Shown: positions 47,659 through 56,027 of the stretch, piece after piece
How the letters are laid out: the number at the start of each line of letters is the position of its first letter
Position numbering within the stretch: the first letter of the stretch is position 1
Source of the DNA: Rodentibacter abscessus
GTDB lineage: Bacteria; Pseudomonadota; Gammaproteobacteria; Enterobacterales; Pasteurellaceae
Assembly (NCBI RefSeq): GCF_047160095.1
Contig: NZ_AP038785.1
Location: 930,001-994,000, forward strand
DNA: 64,000 nucleotides
Reading direction: 5' to 3'
Notes under the pieces: generated by a model
Database searches by the model: none
What the model saw: only the letters and a program-made list of their open reading frames with translations
What the model was told of the DNA's origin: nothing
Position numbers and translations under genes: made by a program

Positions 47659-47806
47659 GTGATCTAATATGCCTATCAAAAATAAGGGTGTAATGGACAT
47701 ATTTAAACGCATTTTCACGAAGATTGTTTGATAAACAATAAAGAAGGGGTTAGTAGGAGAAAAAAGTAGAGAAATCGTTAGACAGATTTGTCAGCAGTCT
47801 GAAATA

Positions 47807-47837
47807 ACCGCACTTTTAATCTTATAAAAGTGCGGTC
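47807..47837. terminator. Paired uptake signals between argS and the coiled-coil gene
   Basis: ACCGCACTTTT and AAAAGTGCGGT with a short loop between two convergent genes. Confidence 0.75.
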
Positions 47838-47853
47838 AATTTTGTTCGAGTTT

Positions 47854-48207
47854 TTATGCTGTAATCTTATTGGATTTTTTCAATAAGTCGGCGTGAGCCT
47901 TTTTCTGTTCTTTCATTTTTGCACTGGTTTCACGACGTTGGGTTGAAAGCTCGGCGCTACGGATCGTATAATCATCAATCCGAGCCTCATAGTCATCACG
48001 CATGCTTTCAATAATCGCACGCACATCTTCAATATCCATATCGTCACGAATATACTGATTCAAATTATCAAGCAATAATACACGTTTTTGGTTATCACGG
48101 ATTTTACGATTAATGTCTTCAATATCGCGTTTTAACTTGTTTTTTAAACGATACATACGGACGTACTCCAATACTTCTTGAAACGATTGTTTGTTTACTT
48201 TTTCCAT
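47854..48207 (-). CDS. Small coiled-coil protein of unknown function
   Basis: 117 residues from ATG 48207, preceded by GAGAGAGC. The sequence is highly charged, nearly all helical and without a signal peptide or membrane segment: a likely long coiled coil (KLKRDIEDINRKIRDNQKRV through RDDYEARIDDYTIRS). The end is basic (MKEQKKAHADLLKKSNK). I do not recognise a characterised family; probably a conserved cytoplasmic protein. Convergent with argS and divergent from serC. Confidence 0.75.
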   Translation of the reverse strand: MEKVNKQSFQEVLEYVRMYRLKNKLKRDIEDINRKIRDNQKRVLLLDNLNQYIRDDMDIEDVRAIIESMRDDYEARIDDYTIRSAELSTQRRETSAKMKEQKKAHADLLKKSNKITA

Positions 48208-48395
48208 AGTTGCTCTCTCAATAGCCAAAATAGTGGCTGTAATGTAACTTTTTTTGTCTTATTCGTCAAAACCTTAAATTTAAATTTTATGGTCTATATC
48301 AAAAAAAATCGCTATTTTACTAAAAACCGTTGATTCCACACTTTTCTAGTGATAAAACGTACCTCATTATTCTTTCTAAAAAACAAGGAAACACA

Positions 48396-49481
48396 ATGTC
48401 AAAAGTCTTCAATTTTAGTGCCGGCCCGGCAATGATTTTCCCTGAAGTATTGCACAAAGCCCAAAGTGAACTGACCAATTGGTTGAATCAAGGCGTGTCT
48501 GTGATGGAAGTAAGTCACCGAGGTAAATATTTTATGGAACTCATCACTGAGGCAGAAAAAGATCTGCGTGAAATCTATCATATTCCGGATAACTACCAAG
48601 TGCTTTTCTTACAAGGCGGGGCTCGCGGTCAATTTGCCGCCTTACCAATGAACTTAATCGGTAAAAAAGGCAAAGCCCTTTATTTAAATAGCGGACATTG
48701 GTCGGCAACAGCGGCAAAAGAGGCTCGTAATTTCGCAGAAATTGATGAAATTAACATTGTTGAAAATAATGACAACACTCGGATTACCCGTTTAGACTTC
48801 AGTGATATTGCCGATCAATACGATTACGTCCACTACTGCCCTAACGAAACAATCAGCGGCGTAGAAATCTTTGATGTACCAAATGTGGGTGAAGCGGTAC
48901 TGGTGGCGGATATGTCTTCCAATATTCTCTCTCGTCAAATTGACATCAATAAATTTGGAGTGATTTATGCCGGTGCGCAAAAAAATCTTGGCCCTGCCGG
49001 TATTACTCTTGTCATTATTCGTGATGATTTAATCGGTAATGCCCGCAAAGAAACTCCGTCTATTTGGAATTATGCAGTGCAACGTGATGCGGATTCAATG
49101 ATCAATACGCCTCCGACTTTTGCTTGGTATTTATGCTCGCTTGTCTTTAAGCACATCAAGGCTATCGGTGGTGTGGATACCATCGCAAAACATAACGCCT
49201 TAAAAGCTCAAACACTTTATGATTATATTGATTCCAGCAAACTTTATCGCAACGTAGTCGCTAAAGAAAACCGCTCAACAATGAATGTCACTTTTGTAAC
49301 AGGTCAACCCGAATTAGATGCGAAATTTGTAGCGGAATCTACTGCAGCAGGTCTGCAAGCATTAAAAGGACATAAGGTGCTTGGCGGAATGCGTGCCTCA
49401 ATCTACAATGCAATGCCTTTAGAAGGTGTGGAAGCCTTAATCGAGTTTATGAAAAAATTTGAAGCGGAAAATTTATCTTAA
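48396..49481 (+). CDS. serC: Phosphoserine aminotransferase
   Basis: PLP enzyme of serine biosynthesis and of the pyridoxal phosphate pathway. 361 residues from ATG 48396 (E. coli 362), following ACAAGGAAACACA. FNFSAGPAMIFPEVL is the family start; the PLP lysine lies in YAGAQKNLGPAG; SHRGKYF and MNVTFVTG are typical. An upstream in-frame start is not conserved. hisC follows 96 bases later, same strand. Confidence 0.96.
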   Translation: MSKVFNFSAGPAMIFPEVLHKAQSELTNWLNQGVSVMEVSHRGKYFMELITEAEKDLREIYHIPDNYQVLFLQGGARGQFAALPMNLIGKKGKALYLNSGHWSATAAKEARNFAEIDEINIVENNDNTRITRLDFSDIADQYDYVHYCPNETISGVEIFDVPNVGEAVLVADMSSNILSRQIDINKFGVIYAGAQKNLGPAGITLVIIRDDLIGNARKETPSIWNYAVQRDADSMINTPPTFAWYLCSLVFKHIKAIGGVDTIAKHNALKAQTLYDYIDSSKLYRNVVAKENRSTMNVTFVTGQPELDAKFVAESTAAGLQALKGHKVLGGMRASIYNAMPLEGVEALIEFMKKFEAENLS

Positions 49482-49577
49482 TCGCTACAGAAAGCCGAAA
49501 TCATTAAATCTGCCAATGATGATTTCAATATTGTTTTAGGGGCATTGTGCCCCTCTCACCATTCAATATAAAAAATT

Positions 49578-50678
49578 ATGCAGTATATCGACATAGCCAA
49601 TCAAGGCGTAAAATCTCTTTCCCCTTATCAAGCGGGCAAGCCCATTGAAGAACTGGAACGCGAATTGGGCATTTCTAATATCGTCAAACTTGCGTCTAAT
49701 GAAAATCCCTTCGGTTTTCCGGAAAGCGCCAAACAAGCGATACAAAAACAACTGGACAGCCTAACCCGCTACCCTGATGCCAATGGTTTTGAACTCAAAC
49801 AAACCATCGCGAAAAAATTTAACCTACAACCCGATCAAATCACTTTGGGTAACGGCTCAAATGATCTGCTTGAATTATTTGCCCATACCTTTGCAAGTGA
49901 AGGAGATGAAATCATTTATTCACAATATGCTTTCATTGTTTACCCACTAGTTACTAAAGCGATTAATGCAGTAGCAAAAGAAATTCCGGCAAAAAATTGG
50001 GGGCATAATTTAAACGAATTTTTGACCGCACTTTCCGATAAAACAAAATTAATTTTTATTGCCAATCCGAATAACCCAACGGGTAATTTCTTAACGGAAC
50101 AAGAAATTGACGACTTTTTATCCAAAGTACCGGAAAATATCATTGTAGTATTAGATGAAGCCTATACGGAATTTACTTTACCTTCGGAACGAGTGAATTC
50201 TTTCGATTTATTGAAAAAATACCAAAATCTCATTGTTTCCCGATCACTTTCTAAAGCCTATGGTTTAGCCGGTTTACGTATCGGCTATGCCGTATCCAAC
50301 CCTGAAATCGCCGATTTACTAAATCGGGTTCGCCAACCTTTTAACTGCAACAGCCTAGCGCTTGCCTCTGCCATTGTGGTAATGAATGATGAGGCTTTTA
50401 TCACGAAAGTAGCGGAAAACAATCGTATAGAAATGGCGCGTTATGAAGCATTTTGTCAAAAACATCAGTTAGAATATATTCCCTCTAAAGGCAATTTCAT
50501 TACCATTGATTTTAAACAACCTGCTGAACCGATTTATAATGCCCTGTTGTGCGAAGGGGTTATTGTTCGACCTATCGCAGGCTACGGTATGCCGAATCAT
50601 TTACGTATCAGTATTGGTTTACCTCAAGAAAATGACACATTTTTTACCGCACTTTCTAAAGTGTTGAATTTAACATAA
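49578..50678 (+). CDS. hisC: Histidinol-phosphate aminotransferase (HisC2-like)
   Basis: 366 residues, fold type I PLP aminotransferase. Visible are ASNENPFGFP near 39-48, GNGSNDLLELF, FIANPNNPTGNF, VVLDEAYTEF and the PLP lysine in SRSLSKAYGLAGLRIGYA. It is outside a his operon, next to serC, as for the second hisC copy of H. influenzae. It may also act on aromatic substrates (phenylalanine/tyrosine), a known property of some HisC2 proteins; not decidable here. Confidence 0.92.
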   Translation: MQYIDIANQGVKSLSPYQAGKPIEELERELGISNIVKLASNENPFGFPESAKQAIQKQLDSLTRYPDANGFELKQTIAKKFNLQPDQITLGNGSNDLLELFAHTFASEGDEIIYSQYAFIVYPLVTKAINAVAKEIPAKNWGHNLNEFLTALSDKTKLIFIANPNNPTGNFLTEQEIDDFLSKVPENIIVVLDEAYTEFTLPSERVNSFDLLKKYQNLIVSRSLSKAYGLAGLRIGYAVSNPEIADLLNRVRQPFNCNSLALASAIVVMNDEAFITKVAENNRIEMARYEAFCQKHQLEYIPSKGNFITIDFKQPAEPIYNALLCEGVIVRPIAGYGMPNHLRISIGLPQENDTFFTALSKVLNLT

Positions 50679-50695
50679 GCAAAATAGGAGCTTTT

Positions 50696-51193
50696 ATGGC
50701 AACCGTAACGATGATGGGTAATCCCATCGAAGTAAAAGGCAATTTTCCGCAAAAAGGCGACAAAATTGAAAATCTGATTTTAACCGACAAAGACTTGGCG
50801 GATATCGGTTTGGACACTTTTGCCGGTAAACGCAAAGTGTTAAATATTTTCCCAAGCATTGATACCGGTGTCTGTGCAATGTCCGTTCGGGTGTTTAATC
50901 AACGTGCGGCAAATTTGGAAAATACCGTAGTACTGTGTGTTTCTGCCGATTTACCTTTCGCTCAAGCACGTTTCTGCGGTGCGGAGGGCATTGAAAACGT
51001 ACAAACGCTTTCTACATTCCGCCATAAAGAATCACATGAAAATCTAGGCGTAAATATTGTGACCGGACCGATTTCCGGTTTAACCGCACGTTCCGTGATT
51101 GTGTTAGATGAAAGCAACAATGTGTTACACAGTGAACTGGTTTCTGAAATTAAAAATGAACCGGATTATGACGCAGCATTAGCCGTATTATAA
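50696..51193 (+). CDS. tpx: Thiol peroxidase Tpx
   Basis: Atypical 2-Cys peroxiredoxin, 165 residues (E. coli 168), reducing lipid and other peroxides using thioredoxin. The peroxidatic cysteine lies in FPSIDTGVCAMSVRVFN near residue 61 and the resolving cysteine in FAQARFCGAEG near 95. Starts 17 bases after hisC with AGGAG before ATG, so probably co-transcribed with serC-hisC or from an internal promoter. Confidence 0.96.
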   Translation: MATVTMMGNPIEVKGNFPQKGDKIENLILTDKDLADIGLDTFAGKRKVLNIFPSIDTGVCAMSVRVFNQRAANLENTVVLCVSADLPFAQARFCGAEGIENVQTLSTFRHKESHENLGVNIVTGPISGLTARSVIVLDESNNVLHSELVSEIKNEPDYDAALAVL

Positions 51194-51200
51194 GCAAACA

Positions 51201-51232
51201 AAAAAGTGCGGTTGAAATTGACCGCACTTTTT
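51201..51232. terminator. Paired uptake signals between tpx and serS
   Basis: AAAAAGTGCGGTT and ACCGCACTTTTT arms between convergent genes; bidirectional terminator. Confidence 0.85.
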
Positions 51233-51248
51233 CATCTTGCTCTTTATA

Positions 51249-52538
51249 CTATTTCCCGATCACTTCTAATCCGCCCATATAGGGTCTTAACACTTCCGGT
51301 ACGGTAATTGAGCCGTCAGCATTTTGATAGTTTTCGAGCACTGCCACCAACGTGCGCCCAACAGCTAATCCTGAACCATTTAGAGTATGTACCAAACGGG
51401 TTTTCTTATCACCTTTCGCTTTACAACGGGCTTGCATACGACGGGCTTGGAAATCCCACATATTTGAACAAGAAGAAATTTCACGGTATGTATCCTGTGC
51501 CGGAACCCACACTTCTAAATCGTAGGTCTTGCAAGAACCAAAGCCCATATCACCGGTACAAAGCAACACTTTTCGATATGGCAGATTCAATAATTGCAAG
51601 ACTTTTTCCGCATGAGAGGTTAATTCTTCTAGGGCTTCCATTGATTTATCCGGATCCACAATTTGTACCATTTCAACTTTATCAAATTGATGCATACGAA
51701 TTAAACCGCGGGTATCCCGCCCGTAAGAACCGGCTTCAGAACGGAAACATGGCGTATGTGCCGTCATTTTTATCGGTAATTCAGCTTCATCAATAATCAC
51801 ATCACGCACTAAATTCGTTACCGGCACTTCCGCAGTTGGAATTAATGCATAAGGTTGTTCACCTTCCAATGCGTTGGTATGGAACAAATCTTCACCGAAT
51901 TTCGGTAATTGTCCTGTGCCATAAAGGGTCGTATGATTTACTAGATAAGGCACATAAGTTTCTAAATAACCGTGTTGCTCGGTATGAAGATCCAACATAA
52001 ATTGGGCTAACGCACGGTGCATTTTCGCAATTTGTCCCTTCATCACGGCAAAACGTGCACCGGCTAATTTCGCACCGGCGGCAAAATCCAATCCGTCCGC
52101 TTGTTCGCCCAAAGTTACATGATCTTTAATTTCAAAATCAAAGGTACGCGGTGTCCCCCAGCGTAAAATTTCAAGGTTTTCGCTATCGTCTTTACCAAGT
52201 GGCACTTCATCAGACGGAAGATTCGGTATAGTTAATGCAATTTGATTGATTTCCGCAAGTACCCCATCAAGTTGTGCTTTCGCTTCATTTAACTGCTCGC
52301 CCATATTATCCACTTCAGCCAATAACGGGGCAATATCTTCGCCACGGGCTTTCGCTGCGCCAATGGCTTTTGAGCGTGTATTACGCTCCGCCTGCAAGCT
52401 TTCGGTTTTCACTTGAAGTGCTTTGCGTTGTTCTTCCAACGCAGTCAATTTTTCCGTATCAAGAATGAAATTACGTTTAATTTTTAATTTTTCAGCCGTT
52501 TCCGCCAAATTATTGCGGAGTAAATTTGGATCGATCAT
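51249..52538 (-). CDS. serS: Seryl-tRNA synthetase
   Basis: Class II aminoacyl-tRNA synthetase, 429 residues (E. coli 430). The N-terminal MIDPNLLRNNLAETAEKL is followed by a long antiparallel coiled-coil arm (~30-100) that binds the tRNA-Ser long variable arm. Motif 2 is CFRSEAGSYGRDTRGLIRMHQF and motif 3 is NGSGLAVGRTLVAVLEN. Convergent with tpx. Start preceded by GAAGGAAATCC. Confidence 0.97.
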   Translation of the reverse strand: MIDPNLLRNNLAETAEKLKIKRNFILDTEKLTALEEQRKALQVKTESLQAERNTRSKAIGAAKARGEDIAPLLAEVDNMGEQLNEAKAQLDGVLAEINQIALTIPNLPSDEVPLGKDDSENLEILRWGTPRTFDFEIKDHVTLGEQADGLDFAAGAKLAGARFAVMKGQIAKMHRALAQFMLDLHTEQHGYLETYVPYLVNHTTLYGTGQLPKFGEDLFHTNALEGEQPYALIPTAEVPVTNLVRDVIIDEAELPIKMTAHTPCFRSEAGSYGRDTRGLIRMHQFDKVEMVQIVDPDKSMEALEELTSHAEKVLQLLNLPYRKVLLCTGDMGFGSCKTYDLEVWVPAQDTYREISSCSNMWDFQARRMQARCKAKGDKKTRLVHTLNGSGLAVGRTLVAVLENYQNADGSITVPEVLRPYMGGLEVIGK

Positions 52539-52778
52539 TGGATTTCCTTCGTTTTCGTTAAAATGAAAAATGTTTCTATTCTAGCGTGATTTCATAAAAT
52601 AAACCAGTTAAAAGCCTATAGAAACAAGGATTTTATAAAATTTTCGACCGCACTTTTAACCATATCAAAACCTCAATTTTATTTTGTGATCCGGTTCAAA
52701 TTTTTGTGTTTCACTTCTATTAATTTTTTGTAAAAAGAGTAAAGTAAAGACAGTTTTAATAACCACAGGAGTCTGTTT

Positions 52779-52997
52779 ATGTTTCCCGAATTTAGAGAAT
52801 TAATCACCAAACTTAAAAGTAATGATGCCTACTTTGATCGTTTATTTGAAAAACATAATGAATTAGATCATGATATTCAGAATAAAGAGCAAAACATTCA
52901 GCTTGCGACCCACACTGAAATCGAGATCTTAAAAAAAGAGAAATTACGAATTAAAGACGAACTTTACGCTTATTTAAAAAAGAAAGCGAGTGAATAG
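52779..52997 (+). CDS. ydcH: YdcH-family small protein (DUF465)
   Basis: 72 residues; FPEFRELITKLKSNDAYFD and the final LKKEKLRIKDELY are the DUF465 pattern, a short helical hairpin found in many proteobacteria. Function unknown. ATG is preceded by CAGGAG. Monocistronic between divergent serS and the convergent MBL hydrolase. Confidence 0.88.
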   Translation: MFPEFRELITKLKSNDAYFDRLFEKHNELDHDIQNKEQNIQLATHTEIEILKKEKLRIKDELYAYLKKKASE

Positions 52998-53081
52998 AAA
53001 ATGTAGAATTATGTAACAAGCAAAACTGAAATAATATGATTTTACTCGTTCTAAATTGGTATAAAATCAAAAGATATCAAT

Positions 53082-53116
53082 GAGGTACGATGTTTTGTGA
53101 CTGATACATAATACCG
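53082..53116. repeat. Partial dispersed repeat, copy D (tail only)
   Basis: TACGATGTTTTGTGACTGA then TACATAATACCGA, the tail shared with copies A-C, without the inverted GCGTTA arms. Confidence 0.5.
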
Positions 53117-53127
53117 ATTTCTTCAAA

Positions 53128-53160
53128 AATAAACCCACCTAATTAAAAGTGGGTTTATTG
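53128..53160 (-). terminator. Terminator of the MBL-fold hydrolase gene
   Basis: AATAAACCCAC and GTGGGTTTATT arms; on the minus strand followed by TTTG. Located 35 bases past the stop. Confidence 0.8.
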
Positions 53161-53194
53161 ACGGTTTGAGGCACTAACACTAAAAAATGCCTTT

Positions 53195-53821
53195 TTACTT
53201 CAAGAAAGGATTATTGATTTTTTCGCGTTCAATCGTTGTATAAGGCCCATGACCGGCAATGATGATCATATCATCATTCAATTTGAACAGTTTCTCACGG
53301 ATTGAAGCAATCAGCTGCTCATAATTTCCACGCGGAAAATCCGTTCGCCCAATTCCTCCCTGAAACAGCACATCACCGGTAAAAGCGACTTTCTTCTCTT
53401 GCTCAATAAATCCGATATGTCCCGGTGTATGTCCCGGTAAATGTAGAATATCGAATTTAAAATCACCGATTGTTAAAATTTCTCCCTCATTTAACCAACG
53501 ATCAGGTAAAAATGCCTCAATATGAGGTAATCCGAAACGTTTTGCCTGTTCAGGAAGCGTTTCAAAAAGAAAACGATCTTCTTCTTGAGCACCCCAAATT
53601 TCTACATTGAAATGTTTCTTTAACCGCATTGCAGCACCAACATGATCAAGATGAGCGTGAGTAAGCAAAATTACTTTTAGATTTAAACCCAACGCTTCAA
53701 TACGCTGAATCAATCTTTCATCTTCGCCACCCGGATCAACGATGATTGCATTTTTTTTATCATCCCAAATTAAAGAACAATTTTGCTGAAATGCCGTTAC
53801 GGGGATAATCTCAATATTCAT
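53195..53821 (-). CDS. ycbL: Metallo-beta-lactamase-fold hydrolase, glyoxalase II-like (YcbL)
   Basis: 208 residues with the zinc motif THAHLDHVG near 54-62, then HLPGHTPGH, FTGDVLFQGGIGRTD and AGHGPYT. It lacks the C-terminal substrate domain of classical GloB, matching the short YcbL type known from enterobacteria and H. influenzae, which has hydroxyacylglutathione hydrolase activity in some species. It is the last gene of the ycbK-ldtD cluster but separated from ycbK by a terminator. Confidence 0.9.
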   Translation of the reverse strand: MNIEIIPVTAFQQNCSLIWDDKKNAIIVDPGGEDERLIQRIEALGLNLKVILLTHAHLDHVGAAMRLKKHFNVEIWGAQEEDRFLFETLPEQAKRFGLPHIEAFLPDRWLNEGEILTIGDFKFDILHLPGHTPGHIGFIEQEKKVAFTGDVLFQGGIGRTDFPRGNYEQLIASIREKLFKLNDDMIIIAGHGPYTTIEREKINNPFLK

Positions 53822-53841
53822 CTTTTCTTCCTCATAAACAA

Positions 53842-53862
53842 AAACCGCACCAAAGTGCGGTC
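53842..53862 (-). terminator. Terminator between ycbK and ycbL, made of one uptake dyad
   Basis: On the minus strand ACCGCAC-TTTG-GTGCGGT is followed by TTTTTG. It may partly separate ycbL from the upstream cell-wall genes. Confidence 0.75.
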
Positions 53863-53878
53863 AATTTTTCAATCGTTT

Positions 53879-54439
53879 TTACACCCCACGCCAAGTTCTC
53901 ACCGGGCCGGTATCAATATGAACAAAATTACTACGTGGGTAAAATCCTACCCCCCCATTGTTCAGTCTTTCTGCCGTTTGTTTAATTCTGGCAAGTGGCG
54001 TACCATCAATGCGAAAATCAATAGCCCGCCCCTTTACATGATAGCTATTACTCGCTACACCACGGCTTTGACGATGACGCATTGCATTTGTCGCGGCAGA
54101 ACGATAACCGCAAATAATTTGGATCTCTGCGGTTTGTAATCCTAAATTACCCTGAATACGATAAAATTTCATAAATAAATTAGGATCCATACGATGAACT
54201 TGATTCGTTCGCTTATCACGCATGAAATAATCAAGCTTTTTTAATATAGAAGCGTTAAAACCGACATTGGGTGAAAATGCGGCACTTAAACGTTCACCGG
54301 TATTAACATTACGAAATGCCAAAATACGGGGTTTCGGCGTAGAAACCATTGCGAGTACGGAATTAGGCAACATACTCGCCCCTAATACGATACCACCTAG
54401 AGAAAGCCATTTTCGGCGTTCATAATTAATCTTACTCAT
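53879..54439 (-). CDS. ycbK: DUF882 murein-associated peptidase-like protein YcbK (Tat-exported)
   Basis: 186 residues. The N-terminus has a twin-arginine signal (ERRKWLSLGG) followed by a hydrophobic core and VLA cleavage. The mature domain is M15/Hedgehog-like (ICGYRSAATNAM, VASNSYHVKGRAIDFRIDG, NFVHIDTGPVRTW) with His and Asp residues spaced for zinc. YcbK-type proteins are linked to peptidoglycan editing; the peptidase (MepK in E. coli) cleaves cross-links, including those made by LD-transpeptidases. It follows ldtD, a meaningful pairing. Confidence 0.9.
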   Translation of the reverse strand: MSKINYERRKWLSLGGIVLGASMLPNSVLAMVSTPKPRILAFRNVNTGERLSAAFSPNVGFNASILKKLDYFMRDKRTNQVHRMDPNLFMKFYRIQGNLGLQTAEIQIICGYRSAATNAMRHRQSRGVASNSYHVKGRAIDFRIDGTPLARIKQTAERLNNGGVGFYPRSNFVHIDTGPVRTWRGV

Positions 54440-54501
54440 TACTTTTTTCTCTGTTGTCAGTTTATTTCAACTAAAAATAGTGAATTAAAATCTTTTCAAG
54501 A

Positions 54502-55965
54502 TTACAAATATTTTTTCACCGTGTTCCAATTAATATCAACGTTGCCAATAACATTGTCATATTTGTAAATATCCGGCAATACTTTGGTTTGGCCATTGTC
54601 AACCCAAGCTGTTACATAGTATAAAAACACCGGATTGTCTGAACGAATACCTGCTGATGTTGTTTTCTTACTTGCTAACACATTTTTCTTACGTTCTTCC
54701 GACCAACCAGCTTCTTTTAACAAAATACCCGCAAGTTGGGAAGATTTCTCTACTCGTACACAACCGGAGCTTAATGCACGATCCTTACGAGAAAAAAGGC
54801 TACGATTAGGCGTATCATGCAAATAGATCGCATCGGAGCTTGGCATATTAAATTTATAATTACCTAGCGCACTATCCCCTGCCGCTTGACGAATACGGTA
54901 TGGGAAATTTTTACCAATAGCATTCCAATCAATAGAGTAAGGATCGATTTTGTTCCCTTTACTATCTAAAATACTGTAATTATGTGCTGCAGCATAACCC
55001 GGATCACGTTTTAATTTCGGAACAATATCTTCGTTAACCAAGCGGGTTGGTGCGTTCCAAGGCGGATTCACCACAACATTACTCAATTTACTATACATCA
55101 CCGGAGTACGGCGCTTGTCTTTCCCTACAATGACACGAGATTCCAACTCAAGACGACCATCGCGATAATATTGCAGCTGATAACTTGGGATATTCACGAA
55201 AATGCCATTATAGAAATCAGGAATAACGCGTAAACGTTGGGCATTAATCGCTAATTTTTTCCCGGTAGGCGTTAAACCCGAAGCTGAAATCATTGAAGGT
55301 AACGCTTGGATCGTTTGACGATAATGTGAATTATTGGTAGATAAACCTTTTACGTAATTCAAAACGTCATTATTTTTAACCGCACTTAACCATTGTTGAA
55401 TCTGTTCATTGCTCGGAGCTTGCGGTTTATAAGAACCCGACCCGTACAACCAACGTTGCGCTTGTTGATTGACATTCGTACTGTAATAAACATAATCCAA
55501 AAAAGCATCGCTTAAAAGCACATCATAAGTTAAACCGCCAGTTTGCTCTGCCTGACTTAAATTTTCCAAAGATTGCGCAGAAACTTTAGAAATACCGCTT
55601 GCCACCATCGCAGCATATTCACTGAGAAATTGTTTCTCTGCCGATTTATCCTGCCAGAATAATTCATATTTATTATCGGCATAAAGTTTTGCCAAAACCG
55701 CCTTAAATTGTAAATGATGTTCGCCGATTTCATGAGTGAGTGACATTTCAAGCATTGCTTGTTTTTCTTCGGCTAAACGCGCTTGATCTTCTTTAATCTC
55801 AGCTTCTAATTTCGCCCGTTCCTCTGGTGAAAGTTTTGACATATCAATCGTCGGGGCAGCTGACGCAGTAGAGCTTTGTTTTGCCCAATCCGCCAAAGCG
55901 CAGCCCGACGTTATCATTGATAAGGGTAATGCCAATACACTTAATTTGATACAACCTTTCAACAT
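54502..55965 (-). CDS. ldtD: L,D-transpeptidase LdtD (YcbB)
   Basis: 487 residues. The signal region ends in SGCALADW with a lipobox-like Cys, so it may be a lipoprotein. A periplasmic helical part, a peptidoglycan-binding region and the YkuD catalytic domain follow. The catalytic block is IYLHDTPNRSLFSRKD...SSGCVRVEKSSQ, with nucleophile Cys. LdtD makes 3-3 cross-links in the cell wall, giving beta-lactam tolerance in some species. It is 62 bases downstream of prc and precedes ycbK. Confidence 0.93.
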   Translation of the reverse strand: MLKGCIKLSVLALPLSMITSGCALADWAKQSSTASAAPTIDMSKLSPEERAKLEAEIKEDQARLAEEKQAMLEMSLTHEIGEHHLQFKAVLAKLYADNKYELFWQDKSAEKQFLSEYAAMVASGISKVSAQSLENLSQAEQTGGLTYDVLLSDAFLDYVYYSTNVNQQAQRWLYGSGSYKPQAPSNEQIQQWLSAVKNNDVLNYVKGLSTNNSHYRQTIQALPSMISASGLTPTGKKLAINAQRLRVIPDFYNGIFVNIPSYQLQYYRDGRLELESRVIVGKDKRRTPVMYSKLSNVVVNPPWNAPTRLVNEDIVPKLKRDPGYAAAHNYSILDSKGNKIDPYSIDWNAIGKNFPYRIRQAAGDSALGNYKFNMPSSDAIYLHDTPNRSLFSRKDRALSSGCVRVEKSSQLAGILLKEAGWSEERKKNVLASKKTTSAGIRSDNPVFLYYVTAWVDNGQTKVLPDIYKYDNVIGNVDINWNTVKKYL

Positions 55966-55993
55966 AAAAGTTCCTTTAAAGATTTATAGAAAA

Positions 55994-56018
55994 GATCGTG
56001 TTTTATTCAAACACGATC
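55994..56018 (-). terminator. Terminator between prc and ldtD
   Basis: GATCGTGTTT and AAACACGATC arms, on the minus strand followed by TTTTCT. T-run is moderate; may allow readthrough into ldtD. Confidence 0.65.
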
Positions 56019-56027
56019 AAAAAATTA

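Noticed and set aside
49537..49554. AGGGGCA-TTG-TGCCCCT hairpin between serC and hisC
   Set aside because: Short, without a T-run and in a probable operon gap; no evidence for a terminator or element.
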